From positions 1-36,304 of the forward strand of contig NZ_LSJI01000130.1 in assembly GCF_001557235.1 (NCBI RefSeq): a stretch of DNA of 36,304 bases, given 5' to 3'. A program made the translations under genes and the position numbers. Origin of the DNA: Phenylobacterium sp. CCH9-H3. Lineage in GTDB: Bacteria; Pseudomonadota; Alphaproteobacteria; Caulobacterales; Caulobacteraceae. The number at the start of each line of letters is the position of its first letter. Within the stretch, counting starts at the first letter, position 1. Below the pieces are notes generated by a model. That model was given only the letters and a program-made list of their open reading frames with translations. It was not told the origin of the DNA and did no database searches. Below are positions 17,646 to 26,845 of this stretch, one piece after another.

Positions 17646-17762
17646 ATTCGCCCCACAAGCGTGGCCGCTCGCGCGAGCGCTCTGCCATTACGACGTTTTT
17701 TTGACTACGCCTGCGCCACAAACAGGCAGCGACACAAGCTGCGGTTGCGGAAGGACGTCGTC

Positions 17763-20132
17763 ATGAATAACCGGAAGTTTGCATTGAGCGTGCGCGCCAG
17801 CGCGCTCGCCCTCCTGATCGGGCTACCCGCTGGTCAAGCCTTGGGCGCCGAGGCCGAGACCGAGGTGCAGGAACTGGTCGTCACCGCGCGGAAGCGGGAC
17901 GAGCAGCTGATCGACGTGCCGTTCTCGGTGGCCGCCCAGAGCGAAGCGGTGATGCGCAACCGCGGCATCACCAACGTGGAAGAGCTGTCGCGGACCGTGG
18001 CGAGCTTCTCGGTCCAGAACCTCGGCCCCGGCCAGAGCCAGGTGGCCATCCGCGGCATTTCGGCCGGCCAGATCGTCCGCGACCAGCCGGGCGTGAAGGA
18101 ACAGGTGGGCGTCTACCTGGACGAGTCCGTGATCTCCATGTCGCTGTTCACGCCGGACCTCGACCTGTTCGACCTGAACCGGGTGGAAGTGCTGCGTGGG
18201 CCCCAGGGCACGCTGTTCGGGTCCGGCTCGCTCTCGGGCACCGTCCGCTACATCACCAACCAGCCGGACCTGGGCGCCTTCTCGGGCACGATTGAAGCCA
18301 CCGCTTCGACGGTCACCGGCGGCTCGACGGGGGGCAACCTGAAGGGCGCGGTGAACATGCCGCTGAGCGAGCAGGCGGCGCTACGCCTGTCGGCCTATGT
18401 GGAGAAGTTCCCGGGCTTCATCGACGCTGTCCAGCCCGACGGCAGCGTCGACAAGGACGTCAACGACGGCGAGCGCTACGGCTTCCGCGCCGCCCTGCTG
18501 TTCAAGCCCACCGAGAACCTGTCGATCACTCCGCGGGTGCTCTACCAGAAGATCGACGTGGACGGCTTCAACCGTGTCGACGTCTTCAACATCCTCGGCA
18601 ACGAGTTCACCACCACGCGCCCGCGCGTCCAGCTGGGCGGGACCAAGCAGTTCACGCAGCTCAAGGAAAAGTTCGAGGACGAGTTCCTGCTGGGCGACCT
18701 AACCGTCCAGTACGACATGGGCGACCTGCGCTTCACCTCGGTGACCAGCTACAGCGATCGCGACGTCCTGGTCCTGCGTGACGCCGGCGCCCTGACCAGC
18801 TCGATCACGGGCGGCTCCATCGGCCTGCCGCCGGCGGTCTACACCCTCGACTCCCCGCTGGCCGACACCACCGACGCCAAGACCTTCACCCAGGAGGCCC
18901 GCATCGCCTCGACGGGCGAAGGCCCGCTGCAGTGGGTGCTGGGTGCGTTCTACTCGCATATCGACCGCGACTACGCGCAGGACCTGTTCGTCCAGGGCTT
19001 CAGCGCCATCAGCGGCATCCCCAGCGCCAGCGACGTGGCCCCGACCGACCACCTCTATTTCTCGACGGTGCCCTACAAGCAGAAGCAGTTCGCGGTCTTC
19101 GGGGAAGCGACGTTCTCGGTCACCGACCGGCTGGACATCACCGGCGGCCTGCGCTGGGCGGACTACAAGGAAACCCGCACCCTTACCTTCGACGGGATCT
19201 TCGCCGACAAGACCATCGCCGTCCCGGGCAAGACCAAGGCCGACGCTTTCGCGCCCCGCGTGATCGTGGCCTATGAGGCGACCGACGACGTCACCTTCAA
19301 CGCCCAGGTGTCCAAGGGCTTCCGGCTGGGCGGGATCAACGATCCGCTGAACCGCCCGCTCTGCACGCCGGCCGACTTCGCCACCTTCGACGCACTCTCC
19401 TCGCCGAGCTTCAAGAACGAAACGGTGTGGAACTACGAGGCCGGGATGAAGGCGCGCCTTGGCGGCGGCCGCGGCTCGCTGACGCTGGCCGGCTTCTACG
19501 CCGATATCAACAACCTGCAGGCCACCATCGACGCCGGTTCGTGCTCGTCGCGGATCATCGCCAATGTGAAGAGCGCCAAGTCGGTCGGCTTCGACGCCGA
19601 GTTCGCCTATCGCATCACCGACAACTTCGACATCGCGGCGACGGCCTCCTACAACGACGCCGAGCTCACCTCGAGCCTCAACGACGCTGCGGGCAATCCC
19701 ATCCAGGGCCTGCGCGATGGCAACCGCCTGCCCACCGTGCCGAAGTTCCAGGGCTCGGTGAGCGTGGGCTACGAGCGCGAGATGGCCTCCGGCCTGGACG
19801 TGTTCTCGAACCTGACGTGGCAGCACGTCGGTAAGCGCTACACGCAGGTCTCCGACCAGGAGAACAACCCCCGCACGGTAGCGCTCTTCCCGAACGTGGG
19901 CGCGACCACGGCCACCTCGCTGATCTTCCCGCTGGAGCTGCCGTCCTACGACGTGCTGAACCTGCGGATCGGCGTGCGTGGCGAGGGCTGGGAGGCCGCG
20001 GCCTTCGTCAACAACCTGGGTGACGAGCGCGCGAAGCTCTCGATCGACCGCGAGCGCGGCCTGCGCGCCCGCTACGGCTTCCTGACCAACCCGCCGCGCA
20101 CCTACGGCGCCACGGTCCGCAAGTCGTTCTAA
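17763..20132 (+). CDS. TonB-dependent outer membrane receptor
   Basis: A 789-aa outer-membrane transporter powered by TonB. An N-terminal signal peptide (about residues 1-28, ending at ALGA) precedes the TonB box region (ELVVTARKRDE). The plug domain contains VEVLRGPQGTLFGSGSLSGTVRY-type sequence near 140-165. A large beta-barrel ends in a C-terminal Phe, as outer membrane proteins usually do. The substrate cannot be read from sequence: no siderophore, vitamin B12 or sugar-utilisation genes flank it. ATG 17763 has GGAAGGA seven bases upstream. A TTGACT hexamer at 17701-17706 is a possible -35. A strong terminator follows the gene, so it is probably transcribed alone. Confidence 0.95.
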   Translation: MNNRKFALSVRASALALLIGLPAGQALGAEAETEVQELVVTARKRDEQLIDVPFSVAAQSEAVMRNRGITNVEELSRTVASFSVQNLGPGQSQVAIRGISAGQIVRDQPGVKEQVGVYLDESVISMSLFTPDLDLFDLNRVEVLRGPQGTLFGSGSLSGTVRYITNQPDLGAFSGTIEATASTVTGGSTGGNLKGAVNMPLSEQAALRLSAYVEKFPGFIDAVQPDGSVDKDVNDGERYGFRAALLFKPTENLSITPRVLYQKIDVDGFNRVDVFNILGNEFTTTRPRVQLGGTKQFTQLKEKFEDEFLLGDLTVQYDMGDLRFTSVTSYSDRDVLVLRDAGALTSSITGGSIGLPPAVYTLDSPLADTTDAKTFTQEARIASTGEGPLQWVLGAFYSHIDRDYAQDLFVQGFSAISGIPSASDVAPTDHLYFSTVPYKQKQFAVFGEATFSVTDRLDITGGLRWADYKETRTLTFDGIFADKTIAVPGKTKADAFAPRVIVAYEATDDVTFNAQVSKGFRLGGINDPLNRPLCTPADFATFDALSSPSFKNETVWNYEAGMKARLGGGRGSLTLAGFYADINNLQATIDAGSCSSRIIANVKSAKSVGFDAEFAYRITDNFDIAATASYNDAELTSSLNDAAGNPIQGLRDGNRLPTVPKFQGSVSVGYEREMASGLDVFSNLTWQHVGKRYTQVSDQENNPRTVALFPNVGATTATSLIFPLELPSYDVLNLRIGVRGEGWEAAAFVNNLGDERAKLSIDRERGLRARYGFLTNPPRTYGATVRKSF

Positions 20133-20140
20133 GGCTCGGG

Positions 20141-20170
20141 CGGGGCGAGGCGGAAACGCCTCGCCCCGTT
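20141..20170 (+). terminator. Strong intrinsic-type terminator after the TonB receptor
   Basis: A perfect 12-bp GC-rich stem (20141-20152 with 20157-20168) closes a GAAA tetraloop and is followed by TT, eight bases after the stop codon. Confidence 0.8.
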
Positions 20171-20296
20171 CTCGAATTCGAGCCGGCCGCGCTCCGCGGC
20201 GTCTTCGGACCGGCCCCGTCCGTGATGGACGCCCGCCGGCTTTGCAATACGTTCGCCGCAATTGCAGGGCTGAGTGGCGGCGAAGGAGACCAGCGT

Positions 20297-20818
20297 ATGC
20301 GTATCCGCCCTGCCCTGTTCGCGGCCTTGCTCGCCGCGCCGGTCGCCGCCGCCGCCCCGGCCTGGGCGCAGGACGCCGACGCGCCGGTGGCCACCGCCTC
20401 CCAGGCGTCGCCGCCGATGAGCACCGCGGAGCAGATCGACGCCTTCATCAAGAGCTCGCCGCTACCGGACCCGCGCCGGGACGAGGCGCTGGACGGTGTC
20501 GTGGCGGGCGACGACCGCAAGCCGCACGGCGAGGTGGGCGTGGCGGTCGGCACCGGCGGCTATCGCAGCGTCTATGGCCGCACCGATATTCCGGTGGGCA
20601 AGAACGGTCGGGTCAGCCTGGCCTTCCAGGACACCCGCAACGGCTATGGCTACGGCGGTTACGGTCGCGGCTGGTACGGCGGACCCTATGGCGGCGCCCT
20701 GGGGTTGGGCGGTCTGGATCGCCAGCGCTGCGATCTGGAGTCGATGAGCCCTGCCCGACCGCTCGATGCGACGGGCGGCCCGAACGGCCGCTGCGTCCGG
20801 CCCGTGCCGGCCTGGTAG
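20297..20818 (+). CDS. Secreted Gly/Tyr-rich protein of unknown function
   Basis: A 173-aa protein with a clear signal peptide (an Ala-rich hydrophobic stretch, cleavage expected after AWA at about residue 24). The mature part has a conserved-looking block (TAEQIDAFIKSSPLP, then GEVGVAVGTGGYRSVYG and GRVSLAFQDTR). A Gly/Tyr-rich segment (GYGYGGYGRGWYGG) and two cysteines in the last 35 residues follow. I recognise no family. ATG 20297 has GGAG eight bases upstream, so the longer frame from 20222 is not preferred. The stop abuts that of the convergent cytochrome gene. Confidence 0.8.
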   Translation: MRIRPALFAALLAAPVAAAAPAWAQDADAPVATASQASPPMSTAEQIDAFIKSSPLPDPRRDEALDGVVAGDDRKPHGEVGVAVGTGGYRSVYGRTDIPVGKNGRVSLAFQDTRNGYGYGGYGRGWYGGPYGGALGLGGLDRQRCDLESMSPARPLDATGGPNGRCVRPVPAW

Positions 20819-21346
20819 CTACTTCGTCTTCAAGTCTGGGATCGGCGGCAGCGGATCGCCCTCGGCCGGGCCGTTGGCCTTCAGCTCCGGCTGGATGATG
20901 AACTGCTCGTGGCAGGCGACGCAGACCTCGTAGAGCCGGCCGCCCTCGTCGAACACCGCCTGCTTGTCATGCTTCTCGGCCGCGGCGCGGGCGATCAGGG
21001 CCCGTTCGCTCAGCATCTGAGCGTACTTGTTCCAGTCGGCCTCCGGCGCCCGCGTACGCCCGGGCAGCTGCATGACGTTGCCGGCCTCGACCAGCATGGT
21101 CGCCCCGGTGACCAGCACGTCCCAGCCCTCGTCGGTGGTGGGTGACAGGTCGCGTTCGCCGGCTTCGGTGATCTCCGTGCCGGAGCCCTTCCAGTACATG
21201 AAGGCCGCGGGGTCCACGAAATGGCCCATGAACTCGGTCATCGGCACGCTGTTGTTGAACTTGGCGGCGCCGGCGGCCGCGTCGGTCTTCGGCTGGCAAG
21301 CGCTCAACAGGGCGGCGTTGGCCGCAAGGACGAGGAAGCGTTTCAA
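20819..21346 (-). CDS. Lipoprotein c-type cytochrome (class II, cytochrome c'-like)
   Basis: A 175-aa periplasmic haem protein. The N-terminus is a lipoprotein signal with lipobox LSAC (C17). A single haem site, CVACH (residues 142-146), lies near the C-terminus after a helical region, the layout of class II cytochromes (c'/c556). The expected role is electron transfer or binding of small ligands; the partner is unknown. I chose TTG 21346 because it directly precedes the KRFLVL signal sequence and has a GGAG nine bases upstream. A longer frame to 21415 would bury the signal peptide. No haem lyase or oxidase genes are adjacent. Confidence 0.82.
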   Translation of the reverse strand: MKRFLVLAANAALLSACQPKTDAAAGAAKFNNSVPMTEFMGHFVDPAAFMYWKGSGTEITEAGERDLSPTTDEGWDVLVTGATMLVEAGNVMQLPGRTRAPEADWNKYAQMLSERALIARAAAEKHDKQAVFDEGGRLYEVCVACHEQFIIQPELKANGPAEGDPLPPIPDLKTK

Positions 21347-21569
21347 GGGGCCGGACTCCTGATGCCGCACGAGATTGCAGGCCCGGACCTTAACCGCCGC
21401 TTGCCGGGCCGCCACCGTACGGAACCGTTACACCACCGCGGGACGGCGGCGGCTGCGCATGTCGCGGCTAGACTGTTCTTGCCGCCAGGGACGGAAACCC
21501 GGGTCGTGCGTTTCCATTTTTGTACATCGTGCGCAATATGCGCCCACCGATCCCCCTGACTCGATCCGG

Positions 21570-22961
21570 ATGCCGCCTTTGACCGACCTGCCCCTGCCAC
21601 CGCCCGCCGCCACCGCCCTCGACCTCATCGGCCGCACCCCGATGCTGGAACTGACGGGGTTCGACACGGGGCCGTGCCGCCTGTTCGTGAAGCTGGAGAG
21701 CGCCAATCCCGGCGGCTCGATCAAGGACCGCATCGCGCGCTCGATGATCGAGGCGGCGGAGAAGGACGGATCGCTGAAGCCCGGCGGCACGATCGTCGAG
21801 GCGACGGCCGGCAACACCGGCCTGGGCCTGGCCCAGGTGGGCCTTCTGAAGGGCTACAAGCTGCTGCTGGTGGTGCCGGACAAGATGGCGCGAGAGAAGA
21901 TCCAGCACCTGCGCGCCATGGGCGTCGACGTGCGCATCACCCGCTCGGACGTGGGCAAGGGTCATCCCGAGTACTACCAGGACATGGCCCAGGCGATCGC
22001 CGCCAAGCTGAACAACGCCGTCTACATCAACCAGTTCTCGAACCCCGCGAACCCGAAGGCCCACGAGACCACCACCGGCCCGGAGATCCTGGAGCAGATG
22101 GAGGGCGACGTGGACGCCGTCGTGGTCGGCGTTGGGTCCGGCGGCACCTTGACGGGCCTGGGCCGCTTCTTCGCCAAGGCCTCTCCGAAGACGAAGATGG
22201 TCCTGGCCGATCCCGTCGGCTCGATCCTCGCGCCCCTGGTGGAACGCGGCGAGAAGGTGGAGCCGGGCTCGTGGGTGGTGGAAGGCATTGGCGAGGACTT
22301 CATCCCCGACAACTGCGACCTGGACCTGGTGGCCAAGGCCTATGAGATCTCCGATACCGAGAGCATCGCCACCGCCCGCCTGCTGCTGACCAAGGCGGGC
22401 ATCCTTGCCGGCTCGTCGTCTGGCACCCTGTTGGCCGGCGCCCTGCGCTATTGCCGCGACCAGACCGAGCCCAAGCGGGTGGTGACGCTGGTCTGCGATA
22501 CGGGCTCGCGCTACCTCTCCAAGGTCTACAACGACAGCTGGGTCGCCGAGCAAGGGCTTGTGGACCGGGAGCTGCACGGCGACCTGCGCGACCTGATCGC
22601 GCGCACGCCGGGCGACGCGGTGACTGTCGGACCGGACGATACCCTGCTTACGGCCTACAACAGGATGCGGCAGGCGGACGTGAGCCAGCTGCCGGTGATC
22701 GACGACGGCCGCCTGATCGGCCTGATCGACGAGAGCGACCTTCTGGAGGCCGTCGAAGACCGCCGCCAGGACGCGCGCTTCCGCCAGCCGGTCTCCACCG
22801 CCATGACGGCGAAGCTGCACACGCTGCAGGCCGCCGAGCAGCTGGACTCCCTGCTCCCTATCTTCGAGCGTGACGAGGTGGCGATCGTGATGGAGGGCAA
22901 GGAATTCCTCGGCCTCATCACCCGTATCGACCTGATCAACTATCTGAGGAAAGCCGCTTGA
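21570..22961 (+). CDS. cbs: Cystathionine beta-synthase
   Basis: A 463-aa PLP enzyme that condenses serine (or acetylserine) with homocysteine to cystathionine, the first step of reverse transsulfuration. The PLP-binding lysine is K52 (NPGGSIKDR). A substrate loop (EATAGNTGLGLA) and the phosphate loop GVGSGGTLTG follow. Two CBS domains occupy about residues 335-460, as in cystathionine beta-synthases and unlike plain cysteine synthases. No N-terminal haem-binding extension is present. I take ATG 21570, where homology-like sequence begins; an open frame to 21375 adds low-complexity sequence. The stop overlaps the TTG start of the gamma-lyase gene, so the two are translated together. Confidence 0.93.
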   Translation: MPPLTDLPLPPPAATALDLIGRTPMLELTGFDTGPCRLFVKLESANPGGSIKDRIARSMIEAAEKDGSLKPGGTIVEATAGNTGLGLAQVGLLKGYKLLLVVPDKMAREKIQHLRAMGVDVRITRSDVGKGHPEYYQDMAQAIAAKLNNAVYINQFSNPANPKAHETTTGPEILEQMEGDVDAVVVGVGSGGTLTGLGRFFAKASPKTKMVLADPVGSILAPLVERGEKVEPGSWVVEGIGEDFIPDNCDLDLVAKAYEISDTESIATARLLLTKAGILAGSSSGTLLAGALRYCRDQTEPKRVVTLVCDTGSRYLSKVYNDSWVAEQGLVDRELHGDLRDLIARTPGDAVTVGPDDTLLTAYNRMRQADVSQLPVIDDGRLIGLIDESDLLEAVEDRRQDARFRQPVSTAMTAKLHTLQAAEQLDSLLPIFERDEVAIVMEGKEFLGLITRIDLINYLRKAA

Positions 22962-24130
22962 GCTCCGACCCGCACGGCAGGAACCGCCTGGATTTCGCCA
23001 CCCGCGCCATCCACGGCGGCCAGGAGCACGATCCGACCACCGGGGCGGTGATGCCGCCCATCTACGCGACCTCGACCTATGCGCAGTCCAGCCCGGGCGT
23101 GCACACCGGGTTCGAATATTCGCGCAGCCAGAACCCCACCCGTTTCGCGCTGGAGCGCGGCTTGGCCGACCTGGAGAGCGGGACCAAGGGCTACGCCTTC
23201 GCCTCGGGCCTGGCGGCCATCGCGACCCTCCTGGAGGCGTTCGACGCCGGCGACCACATCATCGCCAGCGAGGACCTGTACGGCGGCTCATTCCGGCTGT
23301 TCGACAAGGTGCGCCGCCGGTCGGCGGGGCTGGAGTTCAGCTTCGTGGACCTGGCGGACGTGTCGGCCATCGAGGCCGCGATCACGCCGCGGACCCGGAT
23401 GGTCTGGGTGGAGACGCCCACCAACCCGCTGCTGCGCCTGGCGGACCTGGAGGCCATCGCGGCGCTGTGCAAGCGGCGCGGCCTGATCGCGGCGGCGGAC
23501 AACACCTTCGCCAGCCCCTACGTCCAGCGGCCGCTGGAGTTCGGCTTCGACGCGGTGATGCACTCGACGACCAAGTACATCGGCGGCCATTCCGACGTGG
23601 TCGGCGGGGCCCTGGTGGTCGGTGAGAATGCCGAGCTGCGGGACCAGATCACCTTCCTGCAGAACGCCATCGGCTCGGTGGCCTCGCCGTTCGACAGCTT
23701 CCTGACCCTTCGCGGCATGAAGACGCTGGCCCTGCGCATGCAGCGACACTGCGAGAACGCCCAGGCGATCGCCGAATGGCTCGAGGCGCGCGGGGACGTG
23801 GCCAAGGTCATCTACCCCGGCCTCCCCAGCCACCCGCAGCACGAACTTGCGAAGCGCCAGATGTCGGGCTTCGGCGGCATGATCACCGCCGTGCTGGACC
23901 GCGGCCTGGAGGGGACGAAGCGGATGCTGGAGCGGACCGAGCTGTTCACCCTCGCCGAGAGCCTCGGCGGGGTGGAGAGTCTGATCGAGCATCCGGCCAT
24001 CATGACCCATGCCTCGATCCCCCCGGAGACGCGCGAACGCATCGGCATATCCGACGGGCTGATCCGGCTGAGCGTGGGGGTCGAGAACGTCGACGATCTC
24101 ATCGCCGATCTGGAGTGGGCTCTCGGGTAG
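22958..24130 (+). CDS. Cystathionine gamma-lyase (trans-sulfuration PLP enzyme)
   Basis: A 390-aa fold-type I PLP enzyme of the Cys/Met metabolism family. K206 in STTKYIGGHSD binds PLP. The YATSTYAQ, GFEYSRSQNPTR and FASGLAAI blocks are typical. The pairing with cystathionine beta-synthase makes gamma-lyase (cystathionine to cysteine, 2-oxobutyrate and ammonia) the best assignment. Gamma-synthase cannot be excluded by sequence alone. The start is a TTG at 22958 whose last two bases and the following A form the TGA of cbs, with GAGGAAA five bases upstream. The 2-oxobutyrate it would release is a possible substrate of the E1-like enzyme encoded convergently next to it. Confidence 0.92.
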   Translation: MSSDPHGRNRLDFATRAIHGGQEHDPTTGAVMPPIYATSTYAQSSPGVHTGFEYSRSQNPTRFALERGLADLESGTKGYAFASGLAAIATLLEAFDAGDHIIASEDLYGGSFRLFDKVRRRSAGLEFSFVDLADVSAIEAAITPRTRMVWVETPTNPLLRLADLEAIAALCKRRGLIAAADNTFASPYVQRPLEFGFDAVMHSTTKYIGGHSDVVGGALVVGENAELRDQITFLQNAIGSVASPFDSFLTLRGMKTLALRMQRHCENAQAIAEWLEARGDVAKVIYPGLPSHPQHELAKRQMSGFGGMITAVLDRGLEGTKRMLERTELFTLAESLGGVESLIEHPAIMTHASIPPETRERIGISDGLIRLSVGVENVDDLIADLEWALG

Positions 24131-24142
24131 GCGCCCAGCGCC

Positions 24143-24180
24143 GTCATCCCGCTTTCGCGGCGAGCGAAGACGGGAATGAC
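24143..24180. repeat. REP-like imperfect palindrome between convergent genes
   Basis: GTCATCCCG...CGGGAATGAC forms an imperfect stem-loop with GCGAAAGC-type inner arms, 12 bases after the gamma-lyase stop. The outer GTCAT/ATGAC and CCCG/CGGG arms resemble dispersed intergenic palindromes common in Caulobacterales and other alphaproteobacteria. It may serve as a terminator. Confidence 0.55.
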
Positions 24181-24196
24181 AGGATCGGCCCTGCGG

Positions 24197-24251
24197 TCCA
24201 CATATGTGGAAATATTGGTCTGATATGTAGATACCAATTCCACATATCAGA
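24197..24251. repeat. AT-rich cluster of nested palindromes at convergent gene ends
   Basis: A perfect 14-bp palindrome TCCACATATGTGGA (24197-24210) is followed by a perfect 10-bp inverted repeat TCTGATATGT/ACATATCAGA (24219-24228 and 24242-24251, 13-base spacer). The second arm covers the stop codon of the E1-like gene. The word TTCCACATAT appears in both orientations (24212-24203 and 24238-24247). This AT-rich patch is unlike its GC-rich surroundings. It may be a bidirectional terminator or a repeat family. Confidence 0.7.
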
Positions 24252-26613
24252 GAAACAGGTCTGCTGCGGCTTCCACGATGGCATCCACGTCCAGGCGGTA
24301 GTGGCGATAGAGGTCGGGCAGGTCGCCGACCTGGCCGAAGCTGTCCAGGCCCAGGGCGCTGACCCTTTGGCCGCGCACACCGCCCAGCCAGGACAGGGTC
24401 GCAGGCGAGGCGTCGACCACGGTCACGAGGCCCGCGCCCGGTCCGAGCTGGGAAAGCAAGGTTTCGGCATGGCTCTGCCGGCGCCCCTCGCCGCACCAGC
24501 GGCCGCGGCGGCACGACATCCAGTCGCGGTGCAGCAGGCCGGGCGAGACCACGTTCAGCACCCCCAGGCCGGGAATGTCGTCGGCCAGCTGCTCGGCCGC
24601 CTCCAGCACCTCGGGCGCCACGGCGCCGCAGAAGACGATGGCCGCGTCCGCGCCGGGCCCCGGAGCCTTCAGCCAATAGCCGCCCTTCAGCGCATCCTCT
24701 CGCCAGGCGTCGTCGGTGCGCTGCACCTGGGCCAGCGACCGAGTGGTGAGCCGCAGATAGACGGACCCGCCGTCCTCGGCCTGCATGTGCTCGAACGACC
24801 AGCGCATGACCTCGGCCAGCTCGTCCACGAAGGCCGGCTCGAAATAGGTCAGCCCCGGCTGGCCGATGCCGATCAGCGGCGTGTAGATGGATTGGTGCGC
24901 CCCACCCTCCGGGCCCAGGGTCAGGCCGCTGGGCGTGGCGACCAGCATGAACCGGGCGTCCTGGTAGCAGGCGTAGTTCAGGGCATCGAGGCCGCGGCTG
25001 ATGAAGGGGTCGTAGACCGTTCCGATCGGCAGCAGCCGCTCGCCGAACAGCGGCGCCGACAGGCCGAAGGCGGCGAGGTTCAGGAACAGGTTGTGCTCGG
25101 CGATGCCCAGCTCCACGTGCTGGCCCGCCGCCTTGCCCGCCCATTTCTGCGGGGAGGGAATCTTGGCGTCGCGGAACACGTCGGCGGTCTCGCGGCGGCG
25201 GAACAGGCCGCGCTGGTTCACGAACCCGCCGAGGTTGGTGGAGACGGTCACGTCCGGCGAGGTCGTGACGATGCGGTCCGCCACCGGATGGCCGCTCTTG
25301 GCGAGGTCCAGCAGGATCCGGCCGAACGCCTGCTGCGTCGACTGCTCGGCGCCGTCGGGGCTGGGAAACTCGGCGCGGGCGGGCACCGGTATGGCCGCGG
25401 CGGTATGGCGACGCTGGGCCGGCTGGGCGAAGGGCGCGGCCTCCACAAAGGCCCGGATCTCCGCGGCCTCCTCCGGCGTCAGGCCGGCCAGCGGCTCCCA
25501 CTCCTGGCCTTCGACCACCCCCATGGATTGGCGCAGCGCCTCGACCTGCGCGGGCGTCATCAGGCCGGCGTGATTGTCCTTGTGGCCCTGCAGCGGCAGG
25601 CCGAAGCCCTTGACGGTGTAGGCGATGAACAGGGTGGGCGTGTCGTCCTGCGCCGCGGCGAAGGCCTCGGTCAGGGTCTCGATGCAGTGGCCGCCCAGGC
25701 CGATCATCAGCTGGTGCAGGGCCTCGTCATCGAAGCTTTCCAGCAGGGCCCGCACGCCCGCCTGCCGGCCGATGTCCTGCATCAGCCGCGCGCGCCAGGC
25801 CGCTCCGCCCTGGTAGGTGAGGGCCGCGAAGTCCGCGTTGGGGCAACCTTCGATCCAGGCCTGCAGCGCCTTGCCGCCCGGTCGGGCGAAGGCGCGCATC
25901 TGGGCCTTGCCCCATTTCAGAGTCACCACGCGCCAGCCGGCGGTCTCGAAGATGTCGTCGAAGCGGTCGAACATCCGGTCGGCCGTGGTCGCATCGAGGC
26001 TCTGCCGGTTGTAGTCCACGATCCACCAGCAGTTGCGGATGTCGTGCTTGTAGGCCTCGATGAGGCACTCGTAGATGTTGCCCTCGTCCAGCTCGGCGTC
26101 GCCCAGGGTGGCCACGAACCGCCCGCGCCGCTCGTCCGCCAGCCAGCCGTGGCCCGACAGATAGTCCTGCATCAGCGAGGCGAAGGCGGTGATCGCCACG
26201 CCCAGGCCCACGGATCCGGTGGAGAAGTCGACGTCGTCCTTGTCCTTGGTGCGCGACGGATAGGATTGGGCGCCGCCGAAGCTGCGGAACGCCTCCAGCT
26301 GCTGCCGGCTCTGCCGGCCCATCAGGTATTGCGCGGCGTGGAACACCGGGCTGGCGTGCGGCTTCACCGCGACGCGATCCTCCGGCCGCAGGGCGTGGAA
26401 GTAGAGCGCCGTCATGATGGTGGTCATGGAGGCGCAGGACGCCTGGTGACCGCCAACCTTCAGCCCGTCGCGGCTCTCGCGCAGGTGGTTGGCGTTGTGG
26501 ATCGTCCAGGTGGCGAGCCACCGCAGCCGCTCATCGATGCGCCTCAGCAGCTCCACTTCGCGTTCGGCGCCGCGATTGTGACCGGTCGGGGCGGCAGGTC
26601 GGGTCTGGGGCAT
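24247..26613 (-). CDS. Pyruvate-dehydrogenase-E1-like (transketolase family) 2-oxoacid dehydrogenase
   Basis: A 788-aa thiamine-diphosphate enzyme of the homodimeric (AceE-type) E1 family. The ThDP motif begins at GDAELDEGN, followed by the AceE-like WWIVDYNRQSLD. The DVTVSTNLGGFVN block opens the second (pyrimidine-binding) domain, with VELGIAEHNLF as the catalytic Glu region. It is shorter than E. coli AceE (887 aa), like the alphaproteobacterial 'transketolase' and MdeB-type proteins. MdeB of Pseudomonas putida is associated with 2-oxobutyrate oxidation after methionine gamma-lyase. The facing gamma-lyase gene, which yields 2-oxobutyrate, suggests a similar substrate, but pyruvate remains possible. 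ATG 26613 is preferred over an upstream start at 26658, which lacks a ribosome site. No E2/E3 genes are adjacent. Confidence 0.88.
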   Translation of the reverse strand: MPQTRPAAPTGHNRGAEREVELLRRIDERLRWLATWTIHNANHLRESRDGLKVGGHQASCASMTTIMTALYFHALRPEDRVAVKPHASPVFHAAQYLMGRQSRQQLEAFRSFGGAQSYPSRTKDKDDVDFSTGSVGLGVAITAFASLMQDYLSGHGWLADERRGRFVATLGDAELDEGNIYECLIEAYKHDIRNCWWIVDYNRQSLDATTADRMFDRFDDIFETAGWRVVTLKWGKAQMRAFARPGGKALQAWIEGCPNADFAALTYQGGAAWRARLMQDIGRQAGVRALLESFDDEALHQLMIGLGGHCIETLTEAFAAAQDDTPTLFIAYTVKGFGLPLQGHKDNHAGLMTPAQVEALRQSMGVVEGQEWEPLAGLTPEEAAEIRAFVEAAPFAQPAQRRHTAAAIPVPARAEFPSPDGAEQSTQQAFGRILLDLAKSGHPVADRIVTTSPDVTVSTNLGGFVNQRGLFRRRETADVFRDAKIPSPQKWAGKAAGQHVELGIAEHNLFLNLAAFGLSAPLFGERLLPIGTVYDPFISRGLDALNYACYQDARFMLVATPSGLTLGPEGGAHQSIYTPLIGIGQPGLTYFEPAFVDELAEVMRWSFEHMQAEDGGSVYLRLTTRSLAQVQRTDDAWREDALKGGYWLKAPGPGADAAIVFCGAVAPEVLEAAEQLADDIPGLGVLNVVSPGLLHRDWMSCRRGRWCGEGRRQSHAETLLSQLGPGAGLVTVVDASPATLSWLGGVRGQRVSALGLDSFGQVGDLPDLYRHYRLDVDAIVEAAADLFL

Positions 26614-26845
26614 GGAAAACGCGGCCGTCCGTCGTTCGTGGAAAGGAACTTGCGCCACCTACAGATCTGGAGGCGCATCGCTATCGCCAATAGCAGACTT
26701 CAGGGTCGAATGTGAGGTTCGTGCGCCGGCAGGTGACGGCGGCGTCACGTTTCGAAGACCGGGTACGCGCCGATTGACGATTCCCTTTCGTTGGGGTTCG
26801 CTGGCCTGGAACGCGTCTTCAGAGCGCGGCGGAGGAACAAAGCGT

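Noticed and set aside
18699..20261. 520-codon frame antisense to the TonB receptor
   Set aside because: It is a shadow of the receptor in a GC-rich frame, with biased Val/Gly/Arg composition and no ribosome site.
23288..25501. 737-codon minus-strand frame spanning the gamma-lyase and part of the E1-like gene
   Set aside because: It crosses two real genes in other frames and is Arg/Gly/Ala-rich with no motif.
23776..26715. 979-codon open frame on the + strand opposite the E1-like gene
   Set aside because: It is fully antisense to a gene with clear family motifs, has low-complexity His/Gln/Arg/Gly-rich composition and starts inside the gamma-lyase gene. Long antisense frames are common in GC-rich DNA.
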